From assembly GCF_001515525.1 (NCBI RefSeq), contig NZ_BCNQ01000001.1:52258-116257 (forward strand): a stretch of 64,000 nt of DNA. Reading direction: 5' to 3'. The translations under genes were made by a program, and so were the position numbers. The stretch is from Piscicoccus intestinalis NBRC 104926. GTDB taxonomy: Bacteria > Actinomycetota > Actinomycetes > Actinomycetales > Dermatophilaceae. Shown one piece after another: positions 1-8,564 of this stretch (position 1 is the stretch's first letter; each line of letters starts with the position of its first letter). The notes under the pieces were generated by a model that worked only from the letters and a program-made list of their open reading frames with translations, had not been told where the DNA came from and did not search any database.

Positions 1-1028
1 AGCCGTGATTCGTCCGCGCGGATCGCGCCCTCAGCGGCCGGGTTCACCGACTGCTGCCCTGCGTACCGGGTCGGGAGCCCAAGCACCGCGGCGCACCAGG
101 CGAGCATGTTGTTCACCGACGCGTGGAAGTTGTCCAGCGACGACGCGGTGAACTGCCCGAACTTCGCGTTCTGGTTCGCGGTCGCCTTGATCGCCGTGAA
201 GTACGTCTCCCACGTCGGCAGCGGCTTCCCGTCATCACCGACGAAATCACCGCGGGACACGCCGATCGCCCACTTGTCCGGCACCGCGTGCGTCTCCGAC
301 GCGACGAGCATGTTCGTGATCAGCCGCGCGATGCCGTCCGTCATGCCGATCACATCGGCCATCTCCGACGTGCCGTCCCACCGGCCCGCGCGAGGCCGGT
401 TCAGCAGCATCACCACCGGCACCTGCCCCAGGCGGTGCTCATCGACGTCCTCCACGACGTAGCCGCCCTCACGCAGCGACAGCCACACCGTCCGCTCCGG
501 CAGATACAGGGTCTCCAGCGCGTCCAGTGACAGCGCGTCACGCCGCCACTTCCGCAACGCCCCCACCATCCGACGCCGCCGGTTGTCGACCAGGCACGTC
601 ATCTGCCGCGGATCCTCAACCGTCACCAGCGGATGCTCAGGGTCGTCCTCGTTCGTCCCGACCGTCACGAACGTCCGCCCGAACACGCCACGATCCTTCG
701 CCGCGAGCGGAGCCTGCGAATCGAGGTTGTTCGCCTCCCACGCCTCCCGCAACACCGCATCAGCGTCCGCCGACCCGCGCCGCTGAAACGCCCTCACCTT
801 CTGCCTGCGGGTCGGCTCATCAACAGCCATCCGCGGCACATTCACCACAGTCTCGAACGACCGCAGTAGCTCATCCGGCGCGACAATCCCCATGTGCTGC
901 AGACGCTGACGGCCCTCATAGTAGGAGTCCAGCCGGTCCAGCCCGCCGCGTTGACGACCCAGATTCCCCGACATGCGCGACACGATGACCTGCTCGTCAT
1001 CAGAGAGTTTCGAGGCGCGCAGCAGCAC
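1..1028 (-). CDS. Phage portal protein, SPP1 gp6-like (3' end outside window)
   Basis: The portal forms the dodecameric ring through which DNA enters the capsid and to which terminase docks. The reading frame is open from a GTG at 1028 to the window edge (342 codons). Portal-like stretches include SYYEGRQRLQHMGI near residue 30, VVNVPRMAVDEPTRR near 65 and a C-terminal part reading GLPTRYAGQQSVNPAAEGAI that resembles the end of the stem/clip region. The start was chosen because GAGAGGGG lies about 10 nt upstream. It follows the terminase nuclease gene by 20 nt, the normal terL-portal order. The C-terminus is missing only because the window ends. Confidence 0.88.
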   Translation of the reverse strand, partial: MLLRASKLSDDEQVIVSRMSGNLGRQRGGLDRLDSYYEGRQRLQHMGIVAPDELLRSFETVVNVPRMAVDEPTRRQKVRAFQRRGSADADAVLREAWEANNLDSQAPLAAKDRGVFGRTFVTVGTNEDDPEHPLVTVEDPRQMTCLVDNRRRRMVGALRKWRRDALSLDALETLYLPERTVWLSLREGGYVVEDVDEHRLGQVPVVMLLNRPRAGRWDGTSEMADVIGMTDGIARLITNMLVASETHAVPDKWAIGVSRGDFVGDDGKPLPTWETYFTAIKATANQNAKFGQFTASSLDNFHASVNNMLAWCAAVLGLPTRYAGQQSVNPAAEGAIRADESR

Positions 1029-1048
1029 GAGACAGGCGCCCCTCTCGG

Positions 1049-1654
1049 TTATCGGAAACAGAACACCCGCGTGTCCGGTATCTCACTGGTCCATCCGGCA
1101 GCCCGCGCATCCGCGGCAGCCTTATGACACACCGCCGCGGCCATCGCAGCGTCGATCTTCTGCGTCTGCGACGGCTTCCCCAAAATGTACCGGTCACCAG
1201 GCCGGGCCAGCCTGCGAGCGTTCCCAACATGCAACCCAGTGACCGGGCACCCGTCGTGCCGCAACGCCCCAGTCCCCAGATCCGTCACGAACCGCTCCAA
1301 CGCCGCATGCATCGGCGGAACCCGATACGTCGGCCACTCCACGAACACCTCGTCGCCGAATTTCCGCGCCCACGACGCGATCTCCGACTGCCACAACGGA
1401 GGGTCGCAGTACACCCGCTCAAGACGGTACGTGCGGGCGATCTCGTCCCACGCCGCGTGCACCTCGTCACGGGGGGTGCGGCCACCCCACTCCGCCGGAT
1501 TCCAGATCGTCGGCCGCGCATCCGGCCCATACCTCGGGGTGAACAACAGCCCGTCGATCGTCTCCAACTTGATCGCCGTCCAGTCGTCCGTCTGCGCGCC
1601 GTCGAACCCGCCACACACCGACGCCCCAGACGGGGGAGGATCAACCCACCTCAT
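1049..1654 (-). CDS. terL: Terminase large subunit, nuclease domain in a separate frame
   Basis: This is the RNase H-like nuclease half of the packaging motor, 201 aa from an ATG. It carries GFDGAQTDDWTAIK near the start (the first catalytic Asp follows the strand as in terminases), CDPPLWQSEIASW in the middle and a C-terminal acidic/helical part. In relatives this domain is continuous with the ATPase. Here the ATPase frame stops at 1641 and this frame runs 14 nt across it (start ATG at 1654). It may be a separate coupled subunit, the product of a +1 frameshift at GGT-TGA, or an artefact of a base error. GAGGTGG lies immediately before the stop and could act as a reinitiation or frameshift stimulator. 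Confidence 0.8.
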   Translation of the reverse strand: MRWVDPPPSGASVCGGFDGAQTDDWTAIKLETIDGLLFTPRYGPDARPTIWNPAEWGGRTPRDEVHAAWDEIARTYRLERVYCDPPLWQSEIASWARKFGDEVFVEWPTYRVPPMHAALERFVTDLGTGALRHDGCPVTGLHVGNARRLARPGDRYILGKPSQTQKIDAAMAAAVCHKAAADARAAGWTSEIPDTRVFCFR

Positions 1655-3701
1655 GACCCGCCCACGCGGACTCCCACACACCTTCAGGCAGCCACGACCC
1701 CGCGCCCTGCACCACCCGGTTACCGAAGAACCGCTCAGCCTGCGCCGGATCATGCACCATCAGCTCATCAGCCTCAGCCATGATCGAATCCACCGACACA
1801 TGCGGCGAATCCCGATACGCGAACTCGATGATCCGCCGCCGCTGCCGCCGATCCATCCACGACAACTCCGCCGGCGGCACCGGGTAGAAGATGAACACAT
1901 CATCCGGGTTCGTCTCGAACGCCCGCTGCGCCGACGAATCCTCCGCAGGATTCCACGGGTTCGTCGTGCACATCCCACGACCACCCATGCCGGCCGCGCC
2001 ACGACGCATCGTGTCCGCCGTCTTGATCATCCCATTGCTCGCAGTGTACGTGCCGTGCTCGTCCTGCACGAACGCTGAAATCGGGTTACCAAGCCGGGAC
2101 AGCGCCGCCGACGTCACCGCGTCAATCCGGTCCAGCTCCGGGTCGTCCGGATTCTCACCCACGACCCGAATGAACTCCTCGCGCGGCAACAACAGATTCC
2201 GCAGCGGAGAGTCGTTGAAACGGACCATCGTCGTCAACGGCCGCCAAATGTTGTCCACCTGATCCTGCGACGTCGCCAACACCTGCACCAACGGCGACGG
2301 ATGCCGCCGACCCATCGGCTCACCCGGCTCATACTCCCAATACCAGCCGCACGGGCAGCCATGGTCCGCGCAATCCCACACGTCACCACGCTTCGCCCAC
2401 CCAGCGAACAACTCCGGCCCAACAGCCATCACCGCGACGTAACACGCCGACATCGGGCCCTTGCCGGTGTTGCAGGTGGGGATGAACTCCCGGCCAGCTA
2501 GGAACACGTGCGAGTCCGCCTCGACGGTGATGCACTGCGTCGGTACCGTCTCAATGCGGTCGACAGCGACAATCCGCCGATGCTGGAACTGACCGTGCCC
2601 GCGCCCCGGAGGCTTCAACCGCTGCTGCTTACGCGGCAACGAGAACACCGGCATGTCAGAACGCGCCGCGAACGCAATCCGCCACTTCGGGCCAGTCGCT
2701 ACCCCATTCAACGTGGCAACGCCCTCGTAGCAACGGACCTTGACGCCCAGCGACCACAACAACGCTGTCACGCCGTCCCTCAACGCCGGCAGAGTCGTCG
2801 TGAACTCGCACTTCCCCTGGCGCTCATCCGCGTAGCCGTCGGTATCCATCAGGCCCTGCAGCAACTCCCACCGCTGCCGCTCGGACGCCCACAGGTACCG
2901 CTCCGGTATGTGCTTGTTGCCGAGCACGCCCGCGCCTCGCAGTAACACCATCAGGCCGTGCACCTGCCGGCGCTTCTGGACCGACGTGCGCGTCACCCGG
3001 AAACCGTCAGCCGCGATGCGGTCGAACACCTCATCGTCGACACCGACGACCCGACCATCAGCACGGCACCCGTCACCAAGCCACGCGCCCAGCGTGTACG
3101 GCGGAACAGGCAACTCCGCATCCGGCAACTGCACCGGCTTCGCGTTCGGCACCCGATACCGGTGAGCACCGCCGCCGTCGCGGAGGTTCCCAACCAAGTC
3201 CTCCGTGCGGACCCGCTCGATCTTCACACCACGACGAGACCGACGCTCAACCCACCACTGGTGATCCTTGCAAGCGACGAGCGACGAACCATCAGAGAAC
3301 GCCACCCGGTACGTGTCCGAGCGCCACACCGGAGACTTCGACAACACGCGCGTCGGCCGACCCGACTCATCAAACACGAACGCACCGACAGGAACATCAC
3401 CGATCGTCGACCACCCATCGGTAGTCGCAACCGGCGTGTCCAACGCGAGAGCCTTCTGGGCCATCACGACCTCAGACCGGCGGTACGTGAACGCCTGATT
3501 CAGCGGCGGATCATCCGGGTCATACGTCGCGTCCTCACGCACCCGGTAGTGATTCGCACCAACCCAGAACTGCCAGTCGTACTGCTTGAACGGCCGCCGC
3601 CGCTTGAACCCATCCGGGATGCGGCAATGCTGCTCGATCCAGCCGTCTACCAGATCCCCGAGAGTTGGGAAATCGACTGCGCCGACACGATCACTGTGCA
3701 T
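1641..3701 (-). CDS. terL: Terminase large subunit, ATPase domain interrupted by an intein
   Basis: DNA-packaging ATPase, 686 aa before splicing. N-terminal substrate: residues 1-83, ending MAQK. Intein: residues 84-411. The extein resumes TGKGPMSACY, which completes the P-loop. Walker B and catalytic Glu are in ISAFVQDEHGTY. The rest (SQDQVDNIW, TTNPWNPAEDS, AERFFGNRV) is typical of actinophage TerL. The frame stops after WAGHEVG without a nuclease domain, which continues in the next frame. The ATG at 3701 was chosen because it overlaps the terS stop by 11 nt; a GTG at 3728 is possible. Activity should depend on intein excision because the insertion splits the nucleotide-binding loop. Confidence 0.88.
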   Translation of the reverse strand: MHSDRVGAVDFPTLGDLVDGWIEQHCRIPDGFKRRRPFKQYDWQFWVGANHYRVREDATYDPDDPPLNQAFTYRRSEVVMAQKALALDTPVATTDGWSTIGDVPVGAFVFDESGRPTRVLSKSPVWRSDTYRVAFSDGSSLVACKDHQWWVERRSRRGVKIERVRTEDLVGNLRDGGGAHRYRVPNAKPVQLPDAELPVPPYTLGAWLGDGCRADGRVVGVDDEVFDRIAADGFRVTRTSVQKRRQVHGLMVLLRGAGVLGNKHIPERYLWASERQRWELLQGLMDTDGYADERQGKCEFTTTLPALRDGVTALLWSLGVKVRCYEGVATLNGVATGPKWRIAFAARSDMPVFSLPRKQQRLKPPGRGHGQFQHRRIVAVDRIETVPTQCITVEADSHVFLAGREFIPTCNTGKGPMSACYVAVMAVGPELFAGWAKRGDVWDCADHGCPCGWYWEYEPGEPMGRRHPSPLVQVLATSQDQVDNIWRPLTTMVRFNDSPLRNLLLPREEFIRVVGENPDDPELDRIDAVTSAALSRLGNPISAFVQDEHGTYTASNGMIKTADTMRRGAAGMGGRGMCTTNPWNPAEDSSAQRAFETNPDDVFIFYPVPPAELSWMDRRQRRRIIEFAYRDSPHVSVDSIMAEADELMVHDPAQAERFFGNRVVQGAGSWLPEGVWESAWAGHEVG
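2469..3452 (-). other. Intein with LAGLIDADG endonuclease, class 3-like, in the TerL P-loop
   Basis: 328 residues. It starts with Ala rather than Cys or Ser (ALALDTPVATTDGW). Block B reads LVACKDHQWW, block F VPTQCITVEADSHVF, and it ends FIPTCN followed by Thr at +1. Known: class 3 inteins lack the normal first nucleophile and use a Trp-Cys-Thr triad (block B Trp, block F Cys, +1 Thr); all three residues are present here. Two dodecapeptide motifs, TLGAWLGDG and LLQGLMDTDG, mark a LAGLIDADG homing endonuclease. The penultimate residue is Cys instead of the usual His. The site, inside the Walker A motif, is a favoured intein location. Confidence 0.85.
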
Positions 3702-4155
3702 CGCCCGCCGCACGCAGACGCCGCTCACGCTTCACCGGATCCACCGCCGGCCGCTGCGAACGCTGCGCCGCGACCTCATCGACCGCGACCTTCCAACCCA
3801 TCTCCGCGAGACCAGCCGTCGTCAACCCAACCTGATCCGCCAGCCGATGCAACTGCGCGAACAGCGACGCCGGAGCGTCCGCATCCTCACACCGCACCGA
3901 CACCCGCACCCACAACGCAACCGTCCGCGCACGCCACGACTCCGAAGGGAGCGACCACGCACACGCCTGCGGCGTCCGCCACGCCCACTCCCACACCTCA
4001 AGCTCCCGCTCGAGCGGAACCGGCAACGGCCAATCCGGAACCGGACCCCGGAATCCCTCAGCAGGAAGCGCCGTCAGCGTGAAACCGCGGGCATCAGACC
4101 GCGCAGAACCCTCCACGGGCTTGTGATTTCGGTTGCGGCGACCGCCACTCGTCAT
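3691..4155 (-). CDS. terS: Terminase small subunit-like protein
   Basis: 154 aa. Small terminase subunits recognise packaging sites and stimulate TerL. The N-terminus is basic and Gly-rich (MTSGGRRNRN), followed by ALPAEGFRGPVPDWPLP, then a helical region with WAWRTPQACAW and, near the C-terminus, LADQVGLTTAGLAEMGWKV, the pattern of actinophage TerS proteins. GGGAG lies about 7 nt before the ATG. It overlaps terL by 11 nt and follows the HNH gene after about 150 nt, the usual HNH-terS-terL order. Assignment rests on pattern and position rather than on a catalytic motif. Confidence 0.75.
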   Translation of the reverse strand: MTSGGRRNRNHKPVEGSARSDARGFTLTALPAEGFRGPVPDWPLPVPLERELEVWEWAWRTPQACAWSLPSESWRARTVALWVRVSVRCEDADAPASLFAQLHRLADQVGLTTAGLAEMGWKVAVDEVAAQRSQRPAVDPVKRERRLRAAGDAQ

Positions 4156-4304
4156 GATCTAACTCCCTCAGCGGCATCGCACCGCGATCAGGTCACCGAG
4201 AGGCATCGCGCCCCCCAGCCAGAAATGTTTGCGCCCTCCGCACATCGGAGAGCCCTCGGCCCAGGAGGGGGCCCTGGGGCGGGCTCGGGGTGGCCCCCAC
4301 CCCT

Positions 4305-4604
4305 TCACCGGTTTCGGTTGGCGGCTCCGATGTTGCAGTCGGGATGCTCGGGTCCGGTCCACCCGGTTTGGCTGTCGGTGTGGCCGAGATGCCAGTTACC
4401 GGGGTCGATCGGGTTTCCGCATCGCCAGCAGGAGAATCGCTCTCCGGCGTTCATGCGGTTCTGGTACTCGGCTCTGAGTCTGCGGTGTGTGTGCCCGTAG
4501 CCGCGTGCCTCTCGGCTTCCTCGTTCTTGGTCCTTGGCTCGGGTGCAGGCTGGGCAGCGTGAGCCGTTGGGGATGAGGCGCGGGCAGTCGAGGCAGACTC
4601 TCAC
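4305..4604 (-). CDS. HNH endonuclease next to terminase
   Basis: 99 aa from GTG, overlapping the upstream protease stop by 4 nt. Two zinc-binding pairs are visible (CLDC, CPAC near the start; CWRC near 70). The HNH core is in GNWHLGHTDSQ, followed by HPDCNIGAANRNR, whose final Asn/His-rich loop fits the family. Known: HNH proteins beside the terminase of cos and pac phages are part of the packaging motor and help TerL cut. The same role is inferred here. The stretch 4156-4304 between it and terS has no evident gene. Confidence 0.85.
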   Translation of the reverse strand: MRVCLDCPRLIPNGSRCPACTRAKDQERGSREARGYGHTHRRLRAEYQNRMNAGERFSCWRCGNPIDPGNWHLGHTDSQTGWTGPEHPDCNIGAANRNR

Positions 4605-5239
4605 GCGGGTTGGAGTGCGTCGCCTTGCTGTGCGAGCAACTCGGCGAGGGTGTCCCAGGTCATGCGGAACCGGCCTTTGAGGCCCCAGGCTGTGCCCCAG
4701 GAGTTCTGGCAGAGGATCGTCTTGCTGCGGAGGTCGACGCCGACGGCTAGGTACTCGTGTCCGCCGACGACCTGGCCTGTGGGTTGCACGAGGCCGGCTG
4801 TGTTGGGTCGCATCATGTCGGTGGTCCAGTTGGTGCCGAGCATGACGGGACCGAGGGAGAGTGCGGCGAGGGTGTGGTCGAGGCCGAAGCACCACCGGTA
4901 TGCGGTGATGTGGGCGGCTTCGCGTGCGGCTTTGGCGACGGCGAGGCCGGATGATCCGTCGTCGTCGGGCGGGTACGTTTCGGGCCACTGGTCGAGGTGG
5001 GTGGCGCGGGAGTAGAGGCGCATCGCATCCGCGTGGTTCAGGAGGCGGGCGCCAGTCTTGTGGACGGGGCGGCTGTTGATCGCGTGGGCCATGGCGTGAC
5101 CCGTGCATCCATTTGAGTTGCCCTGGTCGAGGGTGGCGCCGTAGCGGCGCCACGTCACGGTGCGCACCGGGCCTGCAGCGGCGGGGTAGTTCAGGGACCT
5201 GCGGTCGTGCTCTACCCGGCGCCCGAGACGTGGGGTCAT
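4601..5239 (-). CDS. Papain-like (C1) cysteine protease
   Basis: 212 aa. The papain triad and oxyanion Gln can be read: TLDQGNSNGCTGHAMAHA (Gln and nucleophilic Cys), GGHEYLAVGVDL (His) and ILCQNSWGTAWGLKG (Asn, NSWG box). No signal peptide or pro-domain is seen, so it should be cytoplasmic or virion-associated. It overlaps the genes on both sides by 4 nt and lies two genes upstream of terS. Capsid-maturation proteases of phages are normally of other families and lie after the portal, so the role is open: virion maturation, host takeover, or an injected protein. Confidence 0.8.
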   Translation of the reverse strand: MTPRLGRRVEHDRRSLNYPAAAGPVRTVTWRRYGATLDQGNSNGCTGHAMAHAINSRPVHKTGARLLNHADAMRLYSRATHLDQWPETYPPDDDGSSGLAVAKAAREAAHITAYRWCFGLDHTLAALSLGPVMLGTNWTTDMMRPNTAGLVQPTGQVVGGHEYLAVGVDLRSKTILCQNSWGTAWGLKGRFRMTWDTLAELLAQQGDALQPA

Positions 5240-5424
5240 TCGCAGTCCGTCCCTGCTCGTCCAGCGTCGAGGGAGTCACGCAGGATCTGGGCTCGGGCGA
5301 CGTCGATGATCCCGAGGTGCACGGCGGGGCCGGAGTCGCCTTCCCAGTCGACGGTGATCTTCTCGAACCCGGTTGGGTGGGTGACGCGGCGGATGGTGAT
5401 CACATCGGTCACGGTGCCGTCCAT
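5236..5424 (-). CDS. Small phage protein, unknown function
   Basis: 62 aa from ATG; it starts MDGTVTDVITIRR and is predicted to be mainly beta, with a central ITVDWEGDSGPAV. Its stop overlaps the protease ATG, so the two are probably translationally coupled. AGGGAGGAG lies just upstream of the start. Upstream bases 5425-5681 are G-rich and hold no convincing gene. Confidence 0.6.
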   Translation of the reverse strand: MDGTVTDVITIRRVTHPTGFEKITVDWEGDSGPAVHLGIIDVARAQILRDSLDAGRAGTDCE

Positions 5425-5681
5425 GCCGCTCCTCCCTAGTCGGGTTGCAGCGTGGCGTGACGCTCCAACTCGGGGCTGGCTGCACTTGGAACGTGGCTGT
5501 CAGCCTTGCTGCTGCCTGGGCTCAGCTGGCGCCCGTGGGGGGGAGTGTGTGTGCCCGCCGCGAGCTGCGAGGGGTGGGCGGCTCCGCGGGCTCTCACCTG
5601 GCTAGCCCCGCGCTTGGTTGGGGAACCGTGCTGGGCTGGGTGAGGCGCGTCGGCGCGTGTGTGGACGCGCGCGGCGCGCGA

Positions 5682-6158
5682 TCATGCCGGGGTGTCGCCC
5701 GGCTGTTCGGGGAAGTCGGGGGCGGGGACGGGCTCGCCGGGGGTCTCGGTCGCCGTGTCGTTCGGCGGGACGGTCGGCTCCGGCTCCGGGGTGGGCTCGG
5801 GGGTGGGGTCCGCCGACGGCGGCTCCTCCGGGCTCGGCTCCGGGCTCGGCTCCGGCTGCACGTCGTTGGCGTCGAGGCTGTCGGACATCGCGTTCACCCG
5901 CGCCACCGCACCATCCAGCTCAGCGACCTTCTCCTGAAGCTGCGTCTTCGCGGCCTCGTTGTCGGTCTGCAACGCGTCGATCTGCGCGAGCAGGTCGGTC
6001 TGGATGTCGCGGATCTCCTTCGCGACCGCCTCCGCGAGCCTGTCAAGGGCATCCGTCATAGCGGACATGTGGGTCTCCATCCGTGAGGCGATGTGCACCA
6101 GAAGCTGCCGCTCCGTGGCCTGGCTGAGGGGGATCGTCAACGTGTGCTGATTCGCCAC
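5682..6158 (-). CDS. Coiled-coil protein with Pro/Glu-rich tail
   Basis: 158 aa. Residues about 15-105 form a long amphipathic helix likely to be a coiled coil (LDRLAEAVAKEIRDIQTDL, then AKTQLQEKVAELDGAV). Residues 110-158 are a low-complexity Pro, Glu, Thr and Asp tail made of PEP-type repeats. No signal peptide or membrane segment. The shape suggests an oligomeric structural or scaffold-like protein; no family is recognised. The next gene upstream ends at a strong terminator, so this gene probably has its own promoter in 6159-6357. Confidence 0.6.
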   Translation of the reverse strand: MANQHTLTIPLSQATERQLLVHIASRMETHMSAMTDALDRLAEAVAKEIRDIQTDLLAQIDALQTDNEAAKTQLQEKVAELDGAVARVNAMSDSLDANDVQPEPSPEPSPEEPPSADPTPEPTPEPEPTVPPNDTATETPGEPVPAPDFPEQPGDTPA

Positions 6159-6357
6159 GCGCGGGCCTCCTCGGGTTTGGGTTGGCGGGTGCAGGTGCGC
6201 CGCTACAGGCCTTCAGGATCCGCGCGTCCCCGTGCGGGTTTTGGTTGGCCCAGTCGCCCTTCACCGGTCGATATGCGGAAGCAACCCGACGAGCTGTGAT
6301 CACACGGGGACGGCTTCCGGTGTTGACACCCGCCAACGGTCCTTGGGGTGGGCATGC

Positions 6358-6385
6358 GAAAAGCCCCCGACGCTGGGTCGGGGGC
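6358..6385 (-). terminator. Rho-independent terminator, minus strand
   Basis: A 9-bp stem (GCCCCCGAC / GTCGGGGGC, loop 6372-6376) is followed on the minus strand by TTTTC. It lies just after the stop of the gene at 6394-7401. Confidence 0.8.
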
Positions 6386-6393
6386 CTCCTTAG

Positions 6394-7401
6394 TCACGTG
6401 TCCACTCGTACCGATGATCTGTCAAGTACCCCGGATGTGTCAACGGTCTGCAACAGTCGGTGTGTCGCGGCCTGATTCTTCGCCGCGGACTTCCACCCGG
6501 TGCGCTGCCACTCCGCCGGCGGGACACGATGCCCATGGTTGAGGTCGCACACGAGGTCGGGGACGTATTGCAGGTCGGGGTGGATGGTGGCGGTCATGCC
6601 GCCGGGGCACGGGACGAACCTGGTCCCGTCGGGCCATTCGCCGTCGTCGTCTGGTTCGGGCATCGTGCCGTCGTCGTGGGGGACGGGGCACAGCTTCGAG
6701 CAGCGCAGGGGGAGACGGATGGTCTTGGTACCGACGGGGTAAGCGGCGGCGCGCACGTCACGCCACGCGTCCGCCACATCACCGACGTAGGAGGCGGCGA
6801 CGCCCTGGTCGGGGTGGGCGCACAGCCACGGCGTCTGCGACCGCGCCAACCACCTCGCCAGGCTCGAGGGTGACGCGGCCGGGGGAGTGTGCCCGCGCTC
6901 CGCGATCACCAGCCGCGAGTAAAACGCGACCAGCTCGGCCGCGGCGTGCGCGGTACCCGACACCCGCTCGTCCAAGTCGATCCCGGTCGAGCCGCCACCG
7001 GTGACGGGCTCGCTGCCCCACGGCGACCGCAGCGCGGTGAGACGCTTCTGCAGATCAGGCCACGCCGCCGCCAGCGCGTCGAGGTTCTCCCGCGCCCGGT
7101 CCTCACAGACCGGGCACACGTGGGACCGTCCGCCGGTTTCGCGGGGGCCGCCGTGCTCGTCGGGGCGGCACCGGCCGGACGCGCACAACACCGGATACTC
7201 CACCCGCACCGACGAGGCCGGTGCCGGTTCGGCTCGGCGGACCGGGACCTCGGGGTCACGCACCACCCGCAACCGCGGCGGCCGAGCAGGCGTGGGGGCG
7301 ACGTCAATCGACGGCACCCCGCCATGCCCCGCGCAATGCGCACACATCGACGCCGGCAGATCAGACCGTTCGCAGCGCTTCTCAACAGACACGACCGTCA
7401 C
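6394..7401 (-). CDS. Cys-rich phage protein, unknown function
   Basis: 335 aa from a GTG preceded by GAAGGGAA. Several Cys pairs suggest zinc binding: MCAHCAGHG near residue 20, CASGRC and VCPVCEDRA near 85-105, then CSKLCPVPHDD in the C-terminal half. The middle is helical. The end reads CDLNHGHRVPPAEW followed by a basic segment, in the manner of a DNA-binding helix. Nothing identifies a reaction. It lies between two terminators (7509-7537 and 6358-6385) and is therefore probably a single-gene transcript, perhaps a regulator. Confidence 0.6.
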   Translation of the reverse strand: MTVVSVEKRCERSDLPASMCAHCAGHGGVPSIDVAPTPARPPRLRVVRDPEVPVRRAEPAPASSVRVEYPVLCASGRCRPDEHGGPRETGGRSHVCPVCEDRARENLDALAAAWPDLQKRLTALRSPWGSEPVTGGGSTGIDLDERVSGTAHAAAELVAFYSRLVIAERGHTPPAASPSSLARWLARSQTPWLCAHPDQGVAASYVGDVADAWRDVRAAAYPVGTKTIRLPLRCSKLCPVPHDDGTMPEPDDDGEWPDGTRFVPCPGGMTATIHPDLQYVPDLVCDLNHGHRVPPAEWQRTGWKSAAKNQAATHRLLQTVDTSGVLDRSSVRVDT

Positions 7402-7508
7402 ACGGGTTCCCTTCACGCAAGAATCAGGATCCCCGACAGCCCGGACACACGGCGTTCCCCCGCCGCTGACCAGCATAAACGACCAGGGAGTGAACGCCCG
7501 TAAACACG

Positions 7509-7537
7509 AAAAGGCCCCCCGCACACGGCGGGGGGCC
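7509..7537 (-). terminator. Rho-independent terminator, minus strand
   Basis: A 10-bp stem (GGCCCCCCGC / GCGGGGGGCC, 5-nt loop) followed by TTTT on the minus strand, directly after the stop of the gene at 7548. Confidence 0.85.
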
Positions 7538-7547
7538 AAATCGCAGG

Positions 7548-8000
7548 TCACGGCTCGTCGTAGCTGTCGCCGTAGAACGGAGGGACTCCGGCGCGCAGGA
7601 ACGCGATGATCTCCTCACGGCCAGATTCAGACAAACCCCACCTTTCGGAATGGATGCAGTACCTGATACCGGAGAGAAGCTGCTCAAGCGTCGGCCGAGG
7701 GTCAGGCACCGGGTTCGTCCAAACGCGGATCTGGCTCAGTAGGTCAGACGTCATATTGGCAGCACGGAAGTAGTCGCGCTCAGTCCAGAGCCAACAGAGA
7801 ACATCCCCGAATGAGTCGCCAGGGTGCATGAAGCCCGGGTGGTACTCGTCAGCCTCATGTAGGTCGCGCAGGATGAACTTCGCCGCTTCGTACGCGACGC
7901 AGTGGATCATCCAGTTCAGAACCTTATCCGGCGGGGCGGGAAGCGGGTCGTCCCTGTTCCCAGTGAACGGGAACGGGAGGCGGGTACCTGACATGTGCAT
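7548..8000 (-). CDS. Hypothetical phage protein
   Basis: 150 aa. The ATG at 8000 is preferred to earlier starts because AGGAGA lies 3-4 nt before it. Acidic and aromatic-rich (NWMIHCVAYEAAKFILRDL, LCWLWTERDYFRAA); probably a helical cytoplasmic protein. Codon use looks less GC-extreme than its neighbours, which hints at separate acquisition. No family recognised. Confidence 0.55.
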   Translation of the reverse strand: MHMSGTRLPFPFTGNRDDPLPAPPDKVLNWMIHCVAYEAAKFILRDLHEADEYHPGFMHPGDSFGDVLCWLWTERDYFRAANMTSDLLSQIRVWTNPVPDPRPTLEQLLSGIRYCIHSERWGLSESGREEIIAFLRAGVPPFYGDSYDEP

Positions 8001-8084
8001 TCGTCTCCTGTCGTTGCGTTGGGGGAGGCCCCGTTTGGGCCGTAATGACATAATCTCCGTTATCGGCGTTCCGCCGAGAGGGGC

Positions 8085-8564
8085 TCAGCGTGACCAGACC
8101 TCCACCCAGACGGTCCCGGCCCCGTACCATCCTCCACGGTCGTCCACCACGCATCTGAACTCGTCCTTGGGCAGCATCTCGCTGACATCATCGGCTTCCA
8201 GATACGGCTGAGAAACGACCAGCCTCCGACCTTCCGGCATCAACCAGGTCGTCACGTGATCTGCCCAACGACGCTCGCGGAATCGCTCTCGGCACACAGC
8301 GACGCCGCACCGACCAGACCGCAGCCAGTGCCCACACGGCTGGCCACGTGACGGCCTGGCACCAGTGGCCTCGGCCCACGTGAGCAACGCTTCTCGGGAC
8401 TCCAGCCACACGTTGGGCCCATACGGCCACCAGTGGATTCTGCGCCACCCGGACCCCCACAGCTTGGCTGCCTTCTTGTCCGTGGCGGAGGCCCAGGATG
8501 GATCCTGCTCAACGCGGGTTCCGTTGCGCTGGGACCCGCGACGCCAGCTGGTCTCACCGCTCAT
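8085..8564 (-). CDS. Hypothetical protein with Cys/His cluster
   Basis: 159 aa from ATG at 8564, overlapping the 3' end of the micro-protein gene upstream by 11 nt. The centre has GQPCGHWLRSGRCGVAVC, a possible zinc site; the flanks are rich in Trp and Arg. No signal or membrane segment. It may bind nucleic acid; function unknown. Confidence 0.5.
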   Translation of the reverse strand: MSGETSWRRGSQRNGTRVEQDPSWASATDKKAAKLWGSGWRRIHWWPYGPNVWLESREALLTWAEATGARPSRGQPCGHWLRSGRCGVAVCRERFRERRWADHVTTWLMPEGRRLVVSQPYLEADDVSEMLPKDEFRCVVDDRGGWYGAGTVWVEVWSR

